A DNA stretch of 22,581 bases. Origin: JBDSGC01 sp046594105. Its GTDB lineage: Bacteria; Acidobacteriota; Thermoanaerobaculia; Gp7-AA8. Location of the stretch: positions 1 to 22,581 of the forward strand of contig JBKJQB010000340.1 in assembly GCA_046594105.1 (NCBI GenBank). Reading direction: 5' to 3'. A model generated the notes under the pieces. That model worked only from the letters and a program-made list of their open reading frames with translations, did no database searches and had not been told where the DNA came from. Below are positions 7,848-15,447 of the stretch, one piece after another; the stretch's first letter is position 1, and each line of letters opens with the position of its first letter. The translations under genes and the position numbers were made by a program.

Positions 7848-8687
7848 CTAGTGATTCGTTTTGAAAGAATTCGCGCTCCACAGCTCGACGCGATTCCGTC
7901 CCAGATGTTTCGCTGAGTACAGGGCCCGGTCGGCGCGATCGATCAGCGCGGAAGAGGTGACCACATCCCCTCCGTTCGGAGAATCCATTCCGGCGATGCC
8001 GATCGACGCAGTGACGGAGATTTCCTGTTCGCCCATGTCGAAGCGACTGGCGGCCAGTCGCTCCCGGATGCGCTCCGCCACCACCGTCGTATTGTCGACG
8101 CGCGTCTCCGGCAGGACGATGCAGAACTCTTCTCCACCGTAACGCCCCGGAACGTCGTAGACCCGGCAGCTGTCGCGCAACACCTGACCGAACGTCCGCA
8201 GCACGCTGTCGCCGGCCGTATGGCCGAACGAGTCGTTGATGTTCTTGAAGTGATCGATGTCCAGCATGAGCACAGAGACGGGAGAGCCGTTCCGCAACGA
8301 ACGATTCATTTCGCTGTCGATCTTCTCCATCACGTACCAGCGGTTGTAAAGACCGGTCAGCGTGTCCCGCGCGGAGATTTCCGAAAGGATGCGGTTCTGC
8401 GTCAGGAGGTGAGCATTCTCGCGCTGGAGTTGGGCAATCCGCGCCTCCAGATCGTCGATGTGCGCATCCTGATCGGCGGCGTTGCGCACCAGAGGAACCA
8501 ATTCCGCCAGGATCGAGCGCTCCTCGTCGCGCAGGGGACGATCGGCGCGAATGGAGAGCAGCGAGGTCAGGGCAATGGAGTGCGCGTCGTCCGGATGCGA
8601 GGCTCCGCTGACGCTCATCGGACACTGCACCAGGGCAGAGAGCGACCGCACGATGCGGGCCGCCGCGTCTTCGGCAAACCGGCTCAT
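7848..8687 (-). CDS. GGDEF-domain diguanylate cyclase
   Basis: A 279-residue soluble protein expected to make c-di-GMP from two GTP. Residues 1-70 resemble the C-terminal half of a GAF-like sensor but are too short to assign firmly. Residues 72-104 form a heptad-rich coiled coil (DLEARIAQLQRENAHLLTQN), the usual dimerisation stalk. The GGDEF domain runs from about 105 to 270: DTLTGLYNR, metal-binding LDIDHFKNIND, active-site GGEEF at 184-188, and an inhibitory RxxD site (R175-D178) exactly five residues before it. This predicts an active, product-inhibited cyclase. GGGAG-like GGGAG spacing about 8 nt before ATG supports the start; a TATACT -10-like hexamer lies on the minus strand at 8722-8717. 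It lies between the FHA gene and the csgG-like gene on the same strand; the 192-bp gap upstream (8688-8879) holds only a weak hairpin near 8781-8809. Confidence 0.94.
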   Translation of the reverse strand: MSRFAEDAAARIVRSLSALVQCPMSVSGASHPDDAHSIALTSLLSIRADRPLRDEERSILAELVPLVRNAADQDAHIDDLEARIAQLQRENAHLLTQNRILSEISARDTLTGLYNRWYVMEKIDSEMNRSLRNGSPVSVLMLDIDHFKNINDSFGHTAGDSVLRTFGQVLRDSCRVYDVPGRYGGEEFCIVLPETRVDNTTVVAERIRERLAASRFDMGEQEISVTASIGIAGMDSPNGGDVVTSSALIDRADRALYSAKHLGRNRVELWSANSFKTNH

Positions 8688-8879
8688 AACTGAACTCCCA
8701 TTGCGTTGATCGCGGGAGTATATGCCAAAGCCAGAACCAGCCCAGAGGTCATCATTTTTTCAAGAATCGCGCTTCGGAACAGGGAGCGGCGGCAGGCAGG
8801 AAACCGCTCCTGGTTCGGCAGTGGACTTCGACGAGCGCTGGCCATCAAGCGCACTACGAACAGGCGCGGCTCCGCAGCG

Positions 8880-9836
8880 TCAGGCGCGTTGTTCGATGCG
8901 GAAGCGATTCACGCCGGCCCGGATCTCGTCGCCGGACTGGACCTTCGTATTGCGCGCGGGGAGCGTGTTCAGAAACGTCCCGTTCCTGCTTTCGAGATCG
9001 CGCACACGGATGGCGCCCTCCCCGTCGGGCAGCACTTCGAAATGGCGGCGGGAAAGAAACTCATCGGGAACCCGCACATGTCCCTCCCGTCCGACCACCA
9101 ACCCGGTCAATGGAATCTCGAACTCCTGGCCGTTGAGCGGTCCGCCCACGCAGACCAGCACGGAGCGCTTGCCCTCCTCCGGCTCCGGCGGGCGCTCCGC
9201 GAAGGCGTGCAGCATCGATTCGTCGTACCCATCGGGCACCTGGAGATGAATCGGCCCCACGGGCGTTCCTCGATCCGCGGTCGGCTCGATGCTGACCAGC
9301 GCCGAACCGGCTCGCATCAGATGCACGCCCTCGCCGAGCACCGCCTCCGTGACTTTCGCCCCATCGAGGAATGTGCCGGTATGCGAGCCGGCATCGTGCA
9401 CCACCAGTTCGGAGCCCCTCAAAAAAATGGAGCAATGCCGGATCGAAAGCTCCGCCTCGGCCAGTTCGACATGACATCCCCGGCGACCGATCCACAGGGG
9501 ATGTTCGCCGATGGTGAACACGGTATCGACAGACTCACGAGCACCACGGGCCACCACGCGCACCGACCGCGGGCCGGACCCGGGAGCCCCAGCAGGTGCC
9601 GCCGGTACCGGCTCCGGGGAAGACTCAGCGTGGTCGGACTTGTAGGGCCGGAGATCGATTTCCTTGATCTTCTCCGGGTTGAGCATGCGGGCCAGCAGCG
9701 CGGCCTTACTCCCGGAAATCCATTCGCCGCACTCGCAGGTGGCGATCGAGTTCGGCAGGTGGACGGCGACGACGCCAGGAACGTCGTAGGCCTGTCCGCA
9801 CTTCTGGCAGCGGATCAGCGGCACGGCGCGGATCAT
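8880..9836 (-). CDS. Zinc-ribbon protein with two FHA domains
   Basis: A 318-residue cytoplasmic protein. Residues 10-36 carry a CxxC (C10, C13) and a CxC (C34, C36), a likely zinc ribbon. A Pro/Ala-rich linker (73-88) follows. FHA domain 1 spans about 91-183: WIGRRG, H134 in LSIRHCSIF and HTGTFLDG; the usual Asn of the NGT motif is Thr, so phosphopeptide binding may be weakened. FHA domain 2 spans about 224-315 and is canonical: VVGREG, SRRH at 262-265 and SRNGTFLN with N285. FHA domains bind phosphothreonine, so it is probably a phospho-dependent adaptor, but no Ser/Thr kinase or phosphatase is in the window. The gene is divergent from the chemoreceptor gene, with 96 bp between them. No Shine-Dalgarno close to the ATG is convincing, so the start is uncertain. 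Confidence 0.85.
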   Translation of the reverse strand: MIRAVPLIRCQKCGQAYDVPGVVAVHLPNSIATCECGEWISGSKAALLARMLNPEKIKEIDLRPYKSDHAESSPEPVPAAPAGAPGSGPRSVRVVARGARESVDTVFTIGEHPLWIGRRGCHVELAEAELSIRHCSIFLRGSELVVHDAGSHTGTFLDGAKVTEAVLGEGVHLMRAGSALVSIEPTADRGTPVGPIHLQVPDGYDESMLHAFAERPPEPEEGKRSVLVCVGGPLNGQEFEIPLTGLVVGREGHVRVPDEFLSRRHFEVLPDGEGAIRVRDLESRNGTFLNTLPARNTKVQSGDEIRAGVNRFRIEQRA

Positions 9837-9932
9837 AACGCGTCGAACCTTGCGCGGGATCCCCCCTCCCCTGGGACCTAATCGTTGTCCTCTCTTCCCG
9901 GGACAGTCGGTACGCTACACTCAACATTCCCG

Positions 9933-11996
9933 ATGCTTTCCGGCGATCAGTCATCTCCTTCGACGTTCCGGCTTGGACTCAGGCCGAAGCTGGTAGCGAC
10001 CTTTGCGCTGCAAACCATCGCCGTGGCGCTGCTGATCATCGCCTTCGAGCAGTGGCGGGTCCGCGCTGAGATCCGCAATCAGACACTGGAGCACGCCCAG
10101 TCCCTGGCCGACACGGTGGCCACCGCGTCCGGCAATGCAGTGCGCACCGGACGCACCGACGACCTTCGCGAAATCATCACCGGTCTGCGCCGGAATCCTT
10201 CCATCGAATACGCCGACTTTCTGGCACCGGGCGGCACCGTGATCGTGGCATCGCAGCCGGTGCCTCCGCCCGGAATGACCGAGATGCCCGGTCGCGCCGA
10301 CCTCACCATCAACGGTGAGGAGCAGCACTTGTTCGTGGTGCCCTTGCGAGCAGCTGAAGGCTCGCATGCGTCGCTGCGGCTGCTGGTAAACGAGCGACAG
10401 GCTTCCGATACCGCGCGCTCCCTGGCCTGGACCAACTTTCTGATCGCCCTGCTGGCCCTCGCGGCCGCCTCCGCTCTGGCCTGGATCGCGTCGCGGGTCA
10501 TGATCCGCCCCATCCTGGACATGGTGCACAGCGCCAGCGAAATCGCCCGGGGGGACTTGACCCAGCGCGCCGAGATCAAGAGTGGCGACGAAATGGGCAG
10601 CCTGGCCAGCGCCTTCAACACGATGGCCGGCAGCCTGGAGAAGACGGTCCTGAAGCTGGTGCGGTCGCAGACGCAGCTGAAAACGGTGGTGGAGACGGTG
10701 GGATCGCGCTCCCGCACCGTGATCGACCGTGTGGACGAGCAGCGCGGCGTCCTGGACGATACCTACCAATCCATCGACCAGATGAACGGCGGGGTCCGCA
10801 AAATCACGGACAACGTGGAAGCCCTCTCCGCTGCGTCCGAGGAGACTTCCTCCTCCATGCTGCAGATGGTTGCATCCATCGAAGAGGTCAGCCGCCACAC
10901 CGACACCCTCTTCAGTTCCGTTGAGGAGACGGCCTCGGCTACCCAGCAGATGGCGAACTCCATTCGCGAGGTCGATCACAACGTCGACTTCCTTTCGAAT
11001 TTCGCGACGGAGACCTCGTCGTCGATGGTGGAAATGAGCGCGTCGATCGCCCAGGTGGAGGCCAACGCTGCGCGCTCCTACGAGCTCAACGTGGTGGTGA
11101 CAGAAGCGGCCGAGTCGGGCATGCGCGCGGTCCGCGAAACCATCGACGGTATGGAGCAGATCCGCAACTCGGTGAGGGACTCCAACGCGGTGGTCACGCG
11201 GCTGGGAGAACGTTCCGCCGCGATCGGTCGCATCCTCAACGTGATCGACGACGTCGCCGAGCAGACCAACCTTCTCGCTCTCAATGCTGCCATTCTGGCG
11301 GCGCAGGCAGGCGAACACGGAAAGGGCTTTTCCGTCGTGGCCACCGAGATCCGAGACCTGTCGGAGCGCACCGCCTCCTCCACCCGCGAGATCACCGGTC
11401 TGATCCGTTCGGTCCAGGAGGAAGTGGCCAACGCTCTCCGGTCGATGGGCGTCGGCACCCGCCTTGTGGAGGATGGTGTCGCCCTGTCCCACGAGGCAGG
11501 CAAGGCCCTCAACAATATTCTGGAGGCGGCGACCAAAGCCTCCGGGATGGGTCGGGAGATCGCCTCGGCCACCCGCGAGCAGGCTTCCGGAAGTGAAAGC
11601 GTGACTCGGTCGGTCGAGCGACTGCAGGAGCTGGTCAAGCAGATCAGCAACGCCACCAATCAGCAGTCGCAGGGCTCCAATCACATCATGCGCGCCGTGG
11701 AATCGATGCGCGAGGTCACAAAATACGTGCGCCAGGCCATGAGCGAGCAGCGTACCGGATCGTCGATGATCTCCGCCGCCGCCGAGCGGATGATCGACAT
11801 GATTCACGAGATCTTCAAGGCGGCCACCAACCAGGCCAGCGAGAGCGAACGGATCGTGGCGACCATGGAGCAGGTCCGAGCCATCGCCGAGGGAAATCGC
11901 AGTTCCGCGAACGAGATGACCGAGTCCCTGCATCTTCTCGCCGAGGCCATCCGCAGCGTGGACGAGGAAGTGAAGCGCTTCCGAGTCCGAACGTAA
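9933..11996 (+). CDS. Membrane-bound methyl-accepting chemotaxis protein
   Basis: A 687-residue transmembrane chemoreceptor. TM1 lies at about 20-38, an extracytoplasmic sensor of about 130 residues follows, TM2 is at about 168-191, and HAMP at about 190-243 (RPILDMVHSASEIARGDLT). A long cytoplasmic coiled coil contains the signalling hairpin starting at E443 (EQTNLLALNAAILAAQAGEH) that contacts CheA and CheW. The usual AIEAARAGE is AILAAQAGE. The C-terminus (RFRVRT) has no CheR-tethering pentapeptide. The sensor resembles a small PAS-like fold (SIEYADFLAPGGTVIVAS) but its ligand is unknown. ATG 9933 was chosen; an in-frame TTG at 9885 would add 16 residues. Neither has a good Shine-Dalgarno; a TACACT hexamer at 9916-9921 lies 11 nt before the ATG. 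A cheW gene follows after 29 nt. Confidence 0.93.
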   Translation: MLSGDQSSPSTFRLGLRPKLVATFALQTIAVALLIIAFEQWRVRAEIRNQTLEHAQSLADTVATASGNAVRTGRTDDLREIITGLRRNPSIEYADFLAPGGTVIVASQPVPPPGMTEMPGRADLTINGEEQHLFVVPLRAAEGSHASLRLLVNERQASDTARSLAWTNFLIALLALAAASALAWIASRVMIRPILDMVHSASEIARGDLTQRAEIKSGDEMGSLASAFNTMAGSLEKTVLKLVRSQTQLKTVVETVGSRSRTVIDRVDEQRGVLDDTYQSIDQMNGGVRKITDNVEALSAASEETSSSMLQMVASIEEVSRHTDTLFSSVEETASATQQMANSIREVDHNVDFLSNFATETSSSMVEMSASIAQVEANAARSYELNVVVTEAAESGMRAVRETIDGMEQIRNSVRDSNAVVTRLGERSAAIGRILNVIDDVAEQTNLLALNAAILAAQAGEHGKGFSVVATEIRDLSERTASSTREITGLIRSVQEEVANALRSMGVGTRLVEDGVALSHEAGKALNNILEAATKASGMGREIASATREQASGSESVTRSVERLQELVKQISNATNQQSQGSNHIMRAVESMREVTKYVRQAMSEQRTGSSMISAAAERMIDMIHEIFKAATNQASESERIVATMEQVRAIAEGNRSSANEMTESLHLLAEAIRSVDEEVKRFRVRT

Positions 11997-12025
11997 GCCC
12001 GCCGGCCTTTCCGACGCGATCTACA

Positions 12026-12532
12026 ATGAGCACCGTGGCTGACTCGCAATCGATTCGCCTCATCACCTTCCGCATCGGGCCGGAGACGTTTGTCCTCGAC
12101 ATCATGGCCGTGCGCCAGATCATCCCGTACAGCGGCTCGACCACCGTTCCCACCGCTCCCGATTTCATCGAAGGGGTGATCGTTCTGCGCAACGAGGTCG
12201 TACCGGTCATCGATCTGCGCACGCGCCTCTATCCCGCTCTGCCGGAGCGCAGCGAGGCCCCGCTGGTGTTCATCATGATGAGCAACGAGGGAATCATCGG
12301 CCTGAAGGTGGATGAAGTCCGCCAGATCGTCACCGTCTCCAGCGACGAGCTACTCCCTCCGCCGCCGCTCATTCATGGAATCCGAGGCGACCTTCTGATC
12401 GGCGTGGTCCCGCACGGCAAAGAGGTCTATCTGCTGATCGACCTGGAGAACCTGCTCTCCAGCAACGAGAAAGAACAACTCCGGGCCATCGATTTCGAAA
12501 AGCAGGCGCTGGGCGTGCCGGTCGCGGGGTGA
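12026..12532 (+). CDS. cheW: Chemotaxis adaptor CheW
   Basis: A 168-residue single-domain CheW, which links chemoreceptors to the kinase CheA. Family features: ITFRIGPETFVLDIMAVRQII at the N-terminus, PTAPDFIEGVIVLRNEVVPVIDLRTRL (the conserved region contacting receptor and kinase), IGLKVDEVRQIVTV, and a C-terminal YLLIDLENLL strand-helix. It lies 29 nt behind the receptor gene on the same strand, so the two are probably co-transcribed and the proteins partners. No CheA, CheY, CheR or CheB gene is in the window, so the pair must feed a kinase encoded elsewhere. No Shine-Dalgarno is visible before ATG 12026; GTG at 12035 is an alternative start. The last about 20 residues are charged and non-conserved. 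Confidence 0.94.
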   Translation: MSTVADSQSIRLITFRIGPETFVLDIMAVRQIIPYSGSTTVPTAPDFIEGVIVLRNEVVPVIDLRTRLYPALPERSEAPLVFIMMSNEGIIGLKVDEVRQIVTVSSDELLPPPPLIHGIRGDLLIGVVPHGKEVYLLIDLENLLSSNEKEQLRAIDFEKQALGVPVAG

Positions 12533-12560
12533 AGGAATTGCCCGGCGCGGAGCATCCACT

Positions 12561-12590
12561 TTCGTCGGCATTCGTCGGCATTCGTCGACA
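12561..12590. repeat. Short tandem repeat, three 10-bp units
   Basis: TTCGTCGGCA occurs twice perfectly and a third time with one change (TTCGTCGACA). It lies in the gap between the convergent ends of cheW and the DUF5522 gene. It may be a slippage-prone spot; no function is evident. Confidence 0.8.
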
Positions 12591-12615
12591 ACGATGAGGT
12601 GCGCAGCGCTGGCCT

Positions 12616-12780
12616 TCAGTCGCCTTCCTCATGCGGCACGTCCGTTCGAACGTCTTCCCGAAAGCCCCACGGACAGTGCCGGCATCCCGACTCGCAGCAA
12701 GATCCGCGGGCCCTCAGGTAGTGCTCCGTGAAGACGAGGAAGGGCCCTTCGTAATAGAAATCGAGGCCTTCCTCCAGCAT
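12616..12780 (-). CDS. DUF5522-type small Cys-rich protein
   Basis: A 54-residue protein with the pattern GLDFYYEGPFLVFTEHYLRARGSCC followed by SGCRHCPWGF. This Tyr-rich strand plus CC-x3-C-x2-C cluster is the hallmark of the DUF5522 family, small proteins of unknown function; the four cysteines suggest a metal site or Fe-S cluster. ATG 12780 was chosen because GGAGGTG lies about 9 nt upstream and because it matches the usual short family length; the frame could be extended to 12894 but would then overlap hldA. The gene is divergent from hldA (58 bp apart) and convergent with cheW. The C-terminal tail (EDVRTDVPHEEGD) is acidic. The family assignment is from memory of the motif. Confidence 0.75.
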   Translation of the reverse strand: MLEEGLDFYYEGPFLVFTEHYLRARGSCCESGCRHCPWGFREDVRTDVPHEEGD

Positions 12781-12825
12781 CTTCTCGTTCACCTCCACCT
12801 CCGCGGAGCCTCGTACCTTCTCATG

Positions 12826-12831
12826 TATTCT
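12826..12831 (+). promoter_or_regulatory. -10-like hexamer just upstream of hldA
   Basis: TATTCT lies 7 nt before the hldA ATG. There is no clear -35 and no Shine-Dalgarno between it and the start, so transcription may begin at or next to the start codon. Confidence 0.3.
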
Positions 12832-12838
12832 TCCGACG

Positions 12839-13864
12839 ATGTTTGGCCGCTCCAGACTGCTGCAACTCGCCGAGGGGATGAAGGGAAAGCTCATCGTCGT
12901 CTATGGCGATGTGGTGGCCGACCGGTTCATCTACGGCACACCCAAGCGCATCTCACGCGAAGCGCCCGTGCTCATCCTTCGGCAGTACCGCGACGACATT
13001 CTCCTGGGAGGCGCCGGGAACGCCATCAACAACATTCTTACCCTGGGAGGATTGCCCATTCCCGTTTCGGTCATCGGCCAGGATCCGGAAGGGGCGCGGC
13101 TCCTCGATCATCTCACCAGCCAGGGCGTTGATTGCAGCGGGATCCTGCGCGCCGACCGCTACAAGACGCCGACCAAAGTGCGCATCCTCGGCGGGATGCC
13201 TCACGCCAGCCGCCAGCAGATCGTTCGCTATGACATCGAAGATCACTTCGACATGACCGCCGCCGAAGCCGAACAATTTGCCACGCTCCTCCGCGACCAG
13301 ATGGCGGTGTGTCACGCGGCCCTCATCAGCGACTATGGGTACGGCGTCGTCAGCTCGCATCTGGCATCCAACCTGACTCAATACGCCCATGGAAAACCGG
13401 TGACCCTCGACTCCCGCTACGACCTGCTCTCGTTCCCCGGTGTCACTGCCGCCACCCCCAACGAGGACGAAGCGGCCAGCGCCGCCGGCACGACGACTTT
13501 CTTCGATGGCGACAACGGGGACGACCGCCTCGCGGAGGTGGCCCAGACCATCCAGCAGGGTCTGGACAGTGATGCTGTGCTGATCACCCGGGGAAGCCGA
13601 GGCATGGCGCTGTTCGAACGCGACTCCGCGCAGCCTTTGTTGATTCCTGTCTCCGGCACCGATCAGGTGGCCGATGTCACCGGTGCCGGCGACACCGTCA
13701 TCGCCACGTTCACGCTGGCCCTGGCCGCCGGTGCCTCGTTCGCGGAGGCTGCCAAGCTGGCGAACTACGCCGGCGGAATCGTGGTCATGAAGATGGGCAC
13801 CGCCACCGTCTCGAACGAGGAGCTGAAACGAGCCATCGAGCGAGATGAGGAGCTGAACGCGTAA
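12839..13864 (+). CDS. hldA: D-glycero-beta-D-manno-heptose-7-phosphate kinase (RfaE domain I)
   Basis: A 341-residue PfkB/ribokinase-family kinase that phosphorylates heptose 7-phosphate at C1 on the route to ADP-heptose for the LPS inner core. Visible features: N-terminal VYGDVVADRFIYG (the first PfkB signature region), RISREAPVLILRQ, the Gly-rich substrate-binding GGAGNAINNI, NEDEA near the middle, and the C-terminal PfkB signature DVTGAGDTVIATF with catalytic D285. RISREAP and the following gene favour the heptose kinase over other sugar kinases. It ends in TAATG, sharing one base with the start of hldC, so the two are translationally coupled. In E. coli both activities are fused in HldE; here they are split. 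No Shine-Dalgarno is seen at the start. Confidence 0.92.
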   Translation: MFGRSRLLQLAEGMKGKLIVVYGDVVADRFIYGTPKRISREAPVLILRQYRDDILLGGAGNAINNILTLGGLPIPVSVIGQDPEGARLLDHLTSQGVDCSGILRADRYKTPTKVRILGGMPHASRQQIVRYDIEDHFDMTAAEAEQFATLLRDQMAVCHAALISDYGYGVVSSHLASNLTQYAHGKPVTLDSRYDLLSFPGVTAATPNEDEAASAAGTTTFFDGDNGDDRLAEVAQTIQQGLDSDAVLITRGSRGMALFERDSAQPLLIPVSGTDQVADVTGAGDTVIATFTLALAAGASFAEAAKLANYAGGIVVMKMGTATVSNEELKRAIERDEELNA

Positions 13865-14337
13865 TGGCCAACGCACCAGTCCTGAGCAGGGCGCAACTCA
13901 TCGACGCCGTGGCTGCCGAGCGCGAGGCCGGAAACACGATTGCGTTCGCCAATGGCTGCTTCGACATCCTTCATGTTGGACACCTCCGCTACCTCCAGGG
14001 AGCAGCGCGCGAGGCGGACATTCTGGTGGTCGGAGTGAACGGTGACGAATCGGTCCGCCTGCTCAAAGGAAAAGACCGGCCGGTCATGTCCGAGGGCGAA
14101 CGCGCCGAGATCATCGCGGCGATTCGAGGAGTGGGGTTCGTGACGGTGTTCCACGAGCGTTCCCCGGAGTTGCTCATCGCCGAGATGAAGCCGGACGTTC
14201 ACTGCAAAGGCACCGACTACACCGAAGACAGTGTCCCGGAACGCGGGATCGTTCGCGGATACGGCGGGCGCGTGGCCATCGTCGGCGATCCCAAGGACCA
14301 TTCGACGACCGCCGTGCTCGAGAAATTGAAGCGGTGA
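13864..14337 (+). CDS. hldC: D-glycero-beta-D-manno-heptose 1-phosphate adenylyltransferase (RfaE domain II)
   Basis: A 157-residue nucleotidyltransferase of the cytidylyltransferase-like family that makes ADP-heptose from heptose 1-phosphate and ATP. The nucleotide-binding signature FANGCFDILHVGHLRYL includes HVGH at 37-40; VGVNGDESVRLLKGKDRPV and the ERAEIIAAI segment are typical of RfaE domain II, and the C-terminal KGTDYTEDSVPE and DHSTTAVLEKL match the usual ending. Its start codon overlaps the hldA stop (TAATG). A heptosyltransferase follows after 43 nt, giving a coherent kinase, adenylyltransferase, transferase order. The preceding phosphatase step (GmhB) and isomerase (GmhA) are not in the window. 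Length is normal for the stand-alone enzyme. Confidence 0.95.
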   Translation: MANAPVLSRAQLIDAVAAEREAGNTIAFANGCFDILHVGHLRYLQGAAREADILVVGVNGDESVRLLKGKDRPVMSEGERAEIIAAIRGVGFVTVFHERSPELLIAEMKPDVHCKGTDYTEDSVPERGIVRGYGGRVAIVGDPKDHSTTAVLEKLKR

Positions 14338-14380
14338 AGCGCGGGGCACAGTCTCGGACGAAGCAAGCGCGGAGCTCACG

Positions 14381-15319
14381 ATGAATCGACTGCTTGCGAT
14401 CCGTCTCTCTGCCTTCGGGGATGTGATCCACACCATTCCGGCCGTCGTGGCTCTGCGCCGCGCACTTCCCTCCACGGAGATTGCCTGGGCCGTCGAGCCG
14501 GTCTACCAGGAGCTGGTGGAGATCGTCGCCGGCGTGACGGTCATCCCCGCGCCGCTGAAGCGCTGGGGCAAAGGTCTTCTGTCCTCGCGTCGGGAGATTC
14601 GAGCGGTGACCCGTCAGTTGCGGGAGTTCGCCGCCGGACAGACAGCGATCGATTTTCAAGGCCTGGCCAAGTCGGCGCTCGTCGCCCGGGTCTCCGGCGC
14701 GAGCGAGCGGTTCGGCCTCCACCCCGAGTCCGCGCGGGAGCGCATCTCCACCTGGCTGACCAACCGGCACGTGCGCATCGACCCGGGGGAGCATGTGATC
14801 GACTGGAACCTGCGCCTGGCACGCGAGGTGGCGCCGGACCTCGATCCTTCGCCACTCGTCGATTTCTCCCCCTTCGCATCCGATCCGCTCGGCAAGCTGG
14901 CCCGGTTCGAGAGGCGCATCATTCTTCTTCCGGCCGCCGGCCGTCCGGAGAAACAGTGGCCCGCCGAGCGGTTCCGCGAGCTTGCCCGACGCCTGGGCCA
15001 TCGCGCTCTGGTGGCCTGGGGGCCGGGAGAGCAGGACCTCGCCAGTCAGCTGGGCGCGGAGCTGGCTCCCCCGACCACGTTCCGGGAGCTCGCCCATCTC
15101 CTGCGCAACGCCAGCCTCGTCATCGGCGGCGACACCGGACCCCTTCACCTCGCTGCCGCCCTCGGCACGCCGGTCGTCGGGCTCTACGGCCCCACCGATC
15201 CGCGCCGTAACGGACCGTACGGTCAGCTGGAGCGGGTGGTGGAGAGCTCCACGTCGCCGCGCTCGATGGAGTCGATCGCGGTGGACGACGTGATCCGCTT
15301 CATCGAAGCTCCAATCTAG
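14381..15319 (+). CDS. waaC: LPS heptosyltransferase I, glycosyltransferase family 9
   Basis: A 312-residue GT-B enzyme that transfers heptose from ADP-heptose to the Kdo region of lipid A-core on the cytoplasmic face of the inner membrane. The N-terminus LLAIRLSAFGDVIHTIPAV carries the family Asp (D14), corresponding to the catalytic base in WaaC; AWAVEPVYQELVE and AIDFQGLAKSALVA are WaaC-type. The C-terminal donor site reads VIGGDTGPLHLAAALGTPVVGLYGPTDP. Length and motifs favour heptosyltransferase I over II, but without alignment another family 9 heptosyltransferase is possible. A Shine-Dalgarno-like GCGGAG precedes the ATG. It follows hldC by 43 nt and probably shares its transcript. A palindromic element separates it from lexA. 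Confidence 0.88.
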   Translation: MNRLLAIRLSAFGDVIHTIPAVVALRRALPSTEIAWAVEPVYQELVEIVAGVTVIPAPLKRWGKGLLSSRREIRAVTRQLREFAAGQTAIDFQGLAKSALVARVSGASERFGLHPESARERISTWLTNRHVRIDPGEHVIDWNLRLAREVAPDLDPSPLVDFSPFASDPLGKLARFERRIILLPAAGRPEKQWPAERFRELARRLGHRALVAWGPGEQDLASQLGAELAPPTTFRELAHLLRNASLVIGGDTGPLHLAAALGTPVVGLYGPTDPRRNGPYGQLERVVESSTSPRSMESIAVDDVIRFIEAPI

Positions 15320-15364
15320 GCCGGCACGGCAGAACGTCTTAGAGCGTGATCGTGGCGGAGCCTT

Positions 15365-15406
15365 GGGCAACCAGCGCCGCCGGCCGTGCCGGCTGGTCCC
15401 TTGCCC
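15365..15406. repeat. Imperfect palindromic element downstream of waaC
   Basis: Outer arms GGGCAA/TTGCCC (15365-15370 and 15401-15406), then CCAGC/GCTGG (15371-15375 and 15392-15396) and an inner CCGGC/GCCGG (15380-15384 and 15388-15392), with a few unpaired bases. No T-run follows, so it is not a standard terminator. It shares the 12-mer GCCGGCTGGTCC and a CAA(A)CCAGCG flank with the hairpin cluster before ruvB, pointing to a dispersed family. Confidence 0.5.
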
Positions 15407-15413
15407 CACTTAC

Positions 15414-15447
15414 GCGGTACTGCGGCGAATATTCGCTGCAGTACCGC
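15414..15447. promoter_or_regulatory. 34-bp near-perfect palindrome, candidate lexA operator
   Basis: Two 17-bp arms (15414-15430 and 15431-15447) are complementary at 16 of 17 positions; the only mismatch is 15424/15437. The centre reads GCGAATATTCGC and the outer halves GCGGTACTGC / GCAGTACCGC. It ends at the base before the lexA -35 hexamer, a position suited to repressor control. That LexA itself binds here (autoregulation) is inference; the sequence is not the E. coli or Gram-positive SOS box. Confidence 0.65.

Noticed and set aside
8728..8744. Possible sigma-54 promoter (GG-N10-GC) on the minus strand before the GGDEF gene
   Set aside because: The flanking bases match the -24/-12 consensus poorly, and a TATACT box lies nearer the gene.
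8781..8809. Hairpin GAGCGG/CCGCTC downstream of the FHA gene as terminator
   Set aside because: The loop is 14 nt, the stem is interrupted and no T-run follows on the minus strand.
12781..12894. N-terminal extension of the DUF5522-like gene to ATG 12894
   Set aside because: It overlaps the start of hldA, and the internal ATG at 12780 has the better Shine-Dalgarno and family-like length.
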